Source: Bradyrhizobium sp. 139 (GTDB lineage: Bacteria > Pseudomonadota > Alphaproteobacteria > Rhizobiales > Xanthobacteraceae). Taken from it: 64,000 nucleotides of DNA. The number at the start of each line of letters is the position of its first letter. The stretch's first letter is position 1. The position numbers and the translations under genes were made by a program. The notes under the pieces were generated by a model. That model made no database searches. It was not told where the DNA came from and saw only the letters and a program-made list of their open reading frames with translations. Shown here piece by piece: positions 59,410 through 64,000 of the stretch. The DNA is taken from NCBI RefSeq assembly GCF_023074175.1, contig NZ_JADPKS010000009.1, forward strand, positions 1 through 64,000, read 5' to 3'.

Positions 59410-59888
59410 GCCTGGCCGCTCGGCTGAGCGGCCATTTGCCGCTCCATGTTCTGACGATAGAGACCGACGAAGTCGACCGGATCCAGCATCAGGGGCGGGA
59501 ACCCGCCGTCGCGCACGGCGGTGGCGATGATCTCACGGGCGAACGGGAACAGCAGACGCGGGCATTCGATCATGACCAGCGGATGCAAATTCTCCTTCGG
59601 CACGTTGGCGATCCGGAACACGCCGGCATAGGCGAGCTCGAACGAGAACATCACCTTGCCTGCGGTCTCGGCCTTGCCCTCGACCGACAACGTCACCTCG
59701 AACTCGTGTTCGCTGAGGTTGTTGGCGCTGACATTGATCTGGATGTTGATCTGGGGCGGCTGGCCCTGCTGCTGGAGCGAGGTAGGGGCGTTCGGATTCT
59801 CGAACGAGAGGTCCTTGGTATATTGCGCCAGCACGTTGAGCTGGGGAGCTTGGGCCGCCTCGGGAGGGGTGCCGTTGCCGTTGGTCAT
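59406..59888 (-). CDS. secB: protein export chaperone SecB
   Basis: A 160-residue tetrameric chaperone that keeps preproteins unfolded for Sec[48 protein letters not shown] and [42 protein letters not shown] are standard. Its stop overlaps the dnaQ stop. It is divergent from the Tim44-like gene across a 417-bp gap. dnaQ-secB adjacency is conserved in Caulobacter. Confidence 0.97.
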   Translation of the reverse strand: MTNGNGTPPEAAQAPQLNVLAQYTKDLSFENPNAPTSLQQQGQPPQINIQINVSANNLSEHEFEVTLSVEGKAETAGKVMFSFELAYAGVFRIANVPKENLHPLVMIECPRLLFPFAREIIATAVRDGGFPPLMLDPVDFVGLYRQNMERQMAAQPSGQA

Positions 59889-60305
59889 AAGAGTGTCTCC
59901 TTACCCGATTGGGGCTGAATTTCGCGGCGGTTGGCTAACATAGGGTCGCCTCTTTCCACAAGGACGAACGGTCCCGGATGGGGTATCCGGGCCGCGCCCA
60001 CAACTGTGACCTTGACTCGGCCGATCCGGCCAGATCGCGCGTTAAACGATTGAAGATGCGCGATTTCCGGTCAGGATCGGGTTTCCCCTTAAGCATAAAA
60101 CGCGCTACACTCGGCGCTGTGCCAAAAGGCGCCATTGGCCGGGCCAGATTTCGTGCCTACATCCCACGGACCTGACGCGCGGATCCAAAATGGCGACGTA
60201 GACTTGCCGTTCCCGTATGGAACGGTCCACTGGCCGGATTGATTTTCCCGGCGACGACCCCTTCGAGACGGCCCCTTTTAGAGAAGACCAGAAAGCGAAT
60301 TCGAC
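59889..60305. other. intergenic region between secB and Tim44-like gene, no gene found
   Basis: This divergent gap must hold the promoters of secB (leftward) and of the tim44-mltA-smr operon (rightward). No repeat, operator or conserved small frame was recognised; the sequence is GC-rich throughout. A possible ribosome site lies directly before the GTG at 60306. Confidence 0.4.
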
Positions 60306-61013
60306 GTGGACATCTACACCATCATCTTCCTGGCGCTGGCAGTCTTCATTTTCCTGCGGCTGCGCAGCGTGCTCGGGCAGCGGACGGGTAACGAGCGGCC
60401 TCCGTTCGACCGCAGCGCCGCCCGCAATGCGCTGGGGGGTGCCCAGGACAAGAACGTCGTGACCATGCCGGGCAAGGTGATCGACCAGGCCCCGTTGGCG
60501 CCGGCGGCCGAGCCGACCGCGCCCTCCGACCGCTGGAAGGGCCTGACCGAGCCGGGCACCGCGCTTGCGCAGGGCCTCGACGCCATTGTCGACAAGGATT
60601 CCACCTTCGACCCGCGCCATTTCATCTCGGGCGCTCGCGGCGCCTATGAGATGATCGTGCTGGCGTTTGCCAATGGCGACCGCCGCGCGCTGCGCGACCT
60701 CTTGTCGTCCGAGGTCTATGACAGCTTCGACGCCGCGATCAAGGAACGTGAAAAAAACGAGCAGAAGACCGAGACGCGCTTCGTCTCGATCGACAAGGCC
60801 GAGCTCGTCGGCGCCGAGCTGCGCGATCGCACCGCTCAACTCACGATCCGCTTCGTCTCGCAGATGATTTCGGCCACCCGCGACAAGGCCGGCAACATCG
60901 TCGACGGCAGCGCCGATACGGTCGCCGACATCACCGATATCTGGACTTTCGCCCGCGACATGACCTCTCGCGATCCGAACTGGAAGCTGGTTGGCACCGG
61001 AAGCGCGAATTAA
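60306..61013 (+). CDS. Tim44/TimA family membrane-associated protein
   Basis: A 235-residue homologue of the mitochondrial import motor factor Tim44. One N-terminal membrane helix (YTIIFLALAVFIFLRLRSVLG), a Pro-rich linker, then the Tim44-like domain (FDPRHFISGARGAYEMIVLAFANGDRRALRDLLSSEVYDSFDAAI). In Caulobacter the protein TimA is membrane-bound. The role in bacteria is unclear. GTG 60306 is used. mltA begins within its last codons, so the two are cotranscribed. Confidence 0.93.
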   Translation: MDIYTIIFLALAVFIFLRLRSVLGQRTGNERPPFDRSAARNALGGAQDKNVVTMPGKVIDQAPLAPAAEPTAPSDRWKGLTEPGTALAQGLDAIVDKDSTFDPRHFISGARGAYEMIVLAFANGDRRALRDLLSSEVYDSFDAAIKEREKNEQKTETRFVSIDKAELVGAELRDRTAQLTIRFVSQMISATRDKAGNIVDGSADTVADITDIWTFARDMTSRDPNWKLVGTGSAN

Positions 61014-62556
61014 GGCATTCCTGAAGACCAGCGCGACGGCGCTTTGCGCAGGTGTCGTCGTGCTGTCGTCGTTTTCGCTCGGCGCCGAGGCAGCCCGGCG
61101 CCACTATCGCAGCCATCGCCATCATCTCCCGGAACAGCCTGCCGCCCCGCCGCGGGCCTTGCCCTATCCGCAGCTCCCCCTGCCGTTCGAAATTCCCGGC
61201 GCGCAATATCTGCCGCTGGCCTGGGCCGACGTGAAGGGCTGGAGCGATGACAATCATCTCGCCGCCTACAAGACCTTTCGGGCCAGCTGCCGGTCGATCA
61301 ACGCGCAAACTGGCGCCGCCGAACCGAAGGCGCTGGGCGGCTCGCTGGCCGAACCCTGTCGTGCCGCCAAAGCGCTCGAGCTCGCCGACGACGCCAAGGC
61401 AAAAACCTTCTTCGAGGAGAATTTCGCGCCGCTGCGCATCTCGCGCCTCGGCGAGCCCGACGGTTTCGTCACCGGCTATTACGAGCCGGTGCTCGATGGC
61501 TCGCGCACGCAGACCGACGTCTACAACGTTCCGGTCTATCGTCGCCCGTCGAACCTGTTCGTGCGCGGCTACAGGCAGGATTCGGTCAGCCTGCCCAACA
61601 AGGGCCCGGTCTACCGCAAAATCGGCCGCCGCAAGCTCGTGCCCTATTACGACCGCGGCGAGATCGAGGACGGCAAGATCGCCGGCCGTGGGCTCGAGAT
61701 CGCCTGGCTGAAGGACCCGACCGATCTGCTATTCGCCCAGATCCAGGGTTCGGCACGCATCAAGTTGGATGACGGCACCACGGTCCGGCTGAATTACGAC
61801 GCCTATAACGGCTATCCCTATACGGCCGTCGGTCGCATCCTGATCGAGCGCGGCATCATTCCGAAGGAAGAGATGTCGATGCAGAGGATCAGGGAATGGA
61901 TGGCGCAGACCCCGGATGGCGCCAGGGAGCTGCGCCGCCAGAACCGCTCCTACATCTTCTTCCGCGAGGTCAATCTGTCCGACAAGGACGAGGCGGTCGG
62001 CGCGCAAGGCATCCCGCTGACGGCCGGGCGCTCGATCGCCGTCGACAAGTCGCTGCATGTCTACGGCACGCCGTTCTTCATCGAGGGCGAGCTGCCGATC
62101 GATTCGGAGCGCTCGAAAACGCCGTTCCATCGGCTGATGATCGCGCAGGACACAGGCTCGGCCATTATCGGTCCTGCGCGCGCGGATCTCTATTTCGGTG
62201 CCGGCCACGAGGCCGGCCGTGTCTCCGGGCGACTGCGCCATGCCATGCATTTCGTGATGCTGGTGCCGAAGGGCCTCGATCCCACCGCGCGCGGCGCGAG
62301 GCTGCCGGTGCCGGACCCGCGTCCCTCGGAGAAGATCGCAAAACTGTTTCCGCAAACCGATCCAGCTAAGGATCCAGCCAAGGATCCGGCCAAGGATCCG
62401 GCCAAGCCGGCGGCTCCGGCCGCAGCCGTGGCGCAAGGCAAGGGTGAGACGGTCGCCGTTGCCAATCCGGTCCCGTTGCCGGCGCCGCGTCCCGCGATAG
62501 AGCCCGCTCGCGAGCCGCGCCGGCCCGTGAAGAATCGTCCCCATCGGCAGCAATGA
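60991..62556 (+). CDS. mltA: membrane-bound lytic murein transglycosylase A
   Basis: A 521-residue murein lytic transglycosylase. After a signal-like start (FLKTSATALCAGVVVLSSFSLGAEA) come the MltA domain (FVTGYYEPVLDGSRTQTDVYNVPVYRRP, DLLFAQIQGSARI) and 3D domain (GQ-like FHRLMIAQDTGSAIIGPARADLYFGAG) with its three Asp. The C-terminal tail includes four DPAK units coded by 12-bp repeats (62359-62406). TTG 60991 overlaps the Tim44-like gene by 23 bp; a lipobox is not seen. Confidence 0.95.
   Translation: MAPEARIKAFLKTSATALCAGVVVLSSFSLGAEAARRHYRSHRHHLPEQPAAPPRALPYPQLPLPFEIPGAQYLPLAWADVKGWSDDNHLAAYKTFRASCRSINAQTGAAEPKALGGSLAEPCRAAKALELADDAKAKTFFEENFAPLRISRLGEPDGFVTGYYEPVLDGSRTQTDVYNVPVYRRPSNLFVRGYRQDSVSLPNKGPVYRKIGRRKLVPYYDRGEIEDGKIAGRGLEIAWLKDPTDLLFAQIQGSARIKLDDGTTVRLNYDAYNGYPYTAVGRILIERGIIPKEEMSMQRIREWMAQTPDGARELRRQNRSYIFFREVNLSDKDEAVGAQGIPLTAGRSIAVDKSLHVYGTPFFIEGELPIDSERSKTPFHRLMIAQDTGSAIIGPARADLYFGAGHEAGRVSGRLRHAMHFVMLVPKGLDPTARGARLPVPDPRPSEKIAKLFPQTDPAKDPAKDPAKDPAKPAAPAAAVAQGKGETVAVANPVPLPAPRPAIEPAREPRRPVKNRPHRQQ
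62359..62406 (+). repeat. four 12-bp tandem repeats in mltA
   Basis: GATCC(A/G)GC(T/C)AAG is repeated four times, encoding four DPAK units in a flexible Ala/Pro-rich tail. Number of units probably differs between strains. Confidence 0.9.
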
Positions 62557-63143
62557 AGCGATCGTCCCGTCCGCCCGTGCTGGAGCCTCGTCCCTCGCCG
62601 CGCCGCCGCGCGCTGAGCGAGGAGGAGCGCGCGCTGTGGGACGCGATCGCAAAGCAGGTCAAGCCGCTGAGGAAGCATCGCACGGCGAAGGCGCAAGCCG
62701 CGCCGCACACTGAACCTTCACCCGCAGCGCCGGCCGCGCGACCTGCTCTGTCGCCACGGCCGATTGCTGCTGCACCGGCGCCGCGCGCGGCAAAACCGGC
62801 GATGCCGCCGCTGGCACCGCTCGGCAAGCGCGAGCGCACAAAATTGTCGCGCGGCCGCAGCGAGATCGAGGCTCGGCTCGATCTGCACGGCATGACCCAG
62901 ATACGCGCCCATCGGGCCCTGACCGGTTTCCTGCGCCGCGCCCATGATGACGGCCTGACCTTCGTGCTCGTTATCACCGGCAAGGGACGAACCGGCGGCC
63001 AAAGCGGCGTGCTCCGCCGCCAGGTGCCGGAATGGCTGAGCCTGCCGGAATTCCGCGCCTTCGTCGTCGGCTTCGAGGAGGCGGGCGTCGGCCACGGCGG
63101 CGAGGGCGCGCTGTATGTGCGCATTCGCCGCGCGAAATTCTAG
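62553..63143 (+). CDS. Smr domain protein
   Basis: A 196-residue protein: Arg-rich N-terminus, low-complexity Ala/Pro spacer (~45-85), then a Smr domain (RSEIEARLDLHGMTQIRAHRALTGFLRRAHDDGLTFVLVITGKGRTGGQSGVLRRQVPEWLSLP) with the LDLHG and TGKG motifs. Smr domains nick branched or ribosomal RNA/DNA. Its ATG overlaps the mltA stop as ATGA, so the two are translationally coupled. Confidence 0.92.
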   Translation: MKRSSRPPVLEPRPSPRRRALSEEERALWDAIAKQVKPLRKHRTAKAQAAPHTEPSPAAPAARPALSPRPIAAAPAPRAAKPAMPPLAPLGKRERTKLSRGRSEIEARLDLHGMTQIRAHRALTGFLRRAHDDGLTFVLVITGKGRTGGQSGVLRRQVPEWLSLPEFRAFVVGFEEAGVGHGGEGALYVRIRRAKF

Positions 63144-64000
63144 AACGGCCGCACGATTCCGACGCGCGGGATCAGCGTGAGGACCAGGCCGCAGATATTG
63201 GTCTTTTGATCTTCTGAAGGGATCGGCGGGACCTCCCGCGCGGCGGGCAGCATTTTCACGGCATGCACGATCAGAAACATGCAGACCGCCCAGTTCGAGA
63301 TCCAGCGCGAATAATCGAACACCATCGCGAACATCACGAGATAGGCGAGGCTGATGCCGATCAGCGCTGCGATAACGAGGCGCCGGTGCATGTCGATCGC
63401 GAGCGCGCCGATCAGAGTGGCAAGATAGCGCCAGAGCGGCGTGTGCAGCCAGGTCAGCAGGGCGAACACGGGCACGCCGAGAATGTTGTGCGGCAGGCGG
63501 CCCCAGGTGTCCGAAATTTCCGTCGCCAGCGGCTGATACCAGATGTAGGCGAATTGCAGAAGCTCGGTCCGCGCCGGATCAGCCATCCGGCTCTTCAGAT
63601 ACGCGACGAAATCCGCTTCGGGGATCGGCATCGTTCCCACAAATTGCGCGGCGAAAAACAGTGCGGAGATGAAGAGCAGCGCGCCGCCGCCGAAGGTCAC
63701 GTTGGTGCGGTTGCAGCCGTAGGCGAGATAATGCCTGATCACGACGATGGTGATGATCGTCGGCACATACATCAAGAGGTGAATGTGGTGGATCAGCACG
63801 AGAATGATCGAGAACAGCGCGGCCAAAGCCACGAACAGCAACGAGCCGGCCGGCATCAGCAGCAGGACGAGCGCGAATGCGCAGCCATAGATGTCGAAAT
63901 GGCCGAGCGTGTGCATGAAGTTCTTGAGGAAGAACGGCGAGCCCGCGATGAAGACGAACAGCGGCAGCGTCTTTGCGGCGAAGCCGAACGTCTTCTGGAA
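63140..64000 (-). CDS. membrane protein, 5' end beyond window
   Basis: The open frame continues past the window edge, so the N-terminus is missing. The visible part (about 286 residues) is polytopic with about seven helices (for example LLLMPAGSLLFVALAALFSIILVL and FALLTWLHTPLWRYLATLIGAL). I do not recognise the family. Its stop codon shares CTAG with the Smr gene stop, so the two genes are tightly convergent. Confidence 0.75.
   Translation of the reverse strand, partial: FQKTFGFAAKTLPLFVFIAGSPFFLKNFMHTLGHFDIYGCAFALVLLLMPAGSLLFVALAALFSIILVLIHHIHLLMYVPTIITIVVIRHYLAYGCNRTNVTFGGGALLFISALFFAAQFVGTMPIPEADFVAYLKSRMADPARTELLQFAYIWYQPLATEISDTWGRLPHNILGVPVFALLTWLHTPLWRYLATLIGALAIDMHRRLVIAALIGISLAYLVMFAMVFDYSRWISNWAVCMFLIVHAVKMLPAAREVPPIPSEDQKTNICGLVLTLIPRVGIVRPF

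Noticed and set aside
59978..60175. Small open frame between secB and the Tim44-like gene
   Set aside because: No ribosome site, no recognisable motif and a strongly basic random-like composition.
62359..62406. Short tandem repeats as a possible CRISPR or VNTR array
   Set aside because: Units are 12 bp without spacers and stay in frame in the mltA tail, so this is a coding tandem repeat, not a CRISPR.

Overview
The window looks like a chromosomal segment from a high-GC alphaproteobacterium of the Rhizobiales, most like Bradyrhizobium and relatives. This rests on gene order, a CenR/OtpR-type response regulator, a Tim44-like protein upstream of mltA, parS sites beside mnmG/rsmG/parAB, and palindromic intergenic repeats of a kind I recall from Bradyrhizobium. 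No species can be named without a search. No phage, insertion sequence, CRISPR array or rRNA was seen.

Layout. 0.1-11.6 kb: metabolic genes (MFS transporters, gamma-glutamyltransferase, a glutathione S-transferase divergent from a DUF2239 gene, a GSH-dependent isomerase, a ketopantoate-reductase homologue, a c-type cytochrome with a PQQ-type sugar dehydrogenase, an epimerase). 11.7 kb: tRNA-Gly(GCC). 12-17.3 kb: thioredoxin-TPR protein, Lon-N protein, MHYT-GGDEF-EAL protein, cytochrome b561 with a PepSY-like periplasmic protein. 17.5-20.6 kb: a four-gene operon (NAD(P)-binding protein, thioesterase, crotonase, membrane protein) divergent from a TetR regulator, with two matching palindromes between them. 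20.7-26.5 kb: Trm112-like, xth, lolA, ftsK, aminotransferase. 26.8-32.9 kb: two glnK-amtB operons enclosing a clpP paralogue and an ArsR/SRPBCC pair. 33-42.8 kb: GYF_2/DUF898 protein, tesB, a UbiH-family hydroxylase, CenR-like regulator, L,D-transpeptidase, YggS, two diguanylate cyclases.

The last third is the chromosome replication and segregation region. leuS-lptE-holA run rightward. Then parB, parA, rsmG, mnmG, mnmE, rho and hemJ all run leftward. After a 458-bp gap, ppsR, maf, coaE and dnaQ run rightward. That gap (56126-56583) is the best oriC candidate: it is the divergence point, it precedes ppsR as in Caulobacter, and it has a cluster of GANTC methylation sites, DnaA-box-like sequences, an AT-rich inverted repeat and a thrice-repeated TTAAGGT. 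Four parS sites with intact palindromic cores and one decayed copy lie 4-6 kb away at 50.1-52.4 kb. secB, a Tim44-like protein, mltA, a Smr-domain protein and a membrane protein cut by the window edge close the window.

Intergenic DNA carries at least eight palindromic or dispersed repeat elements of several families, including a perfect 31-bp inverted repeat between parA and parB. The most unusual single observation outside the origin is a 49-bp tract beside glnK that resembles the 3' end of the neighbouring amtB. Bases 1-127 hold no gene that I can support.
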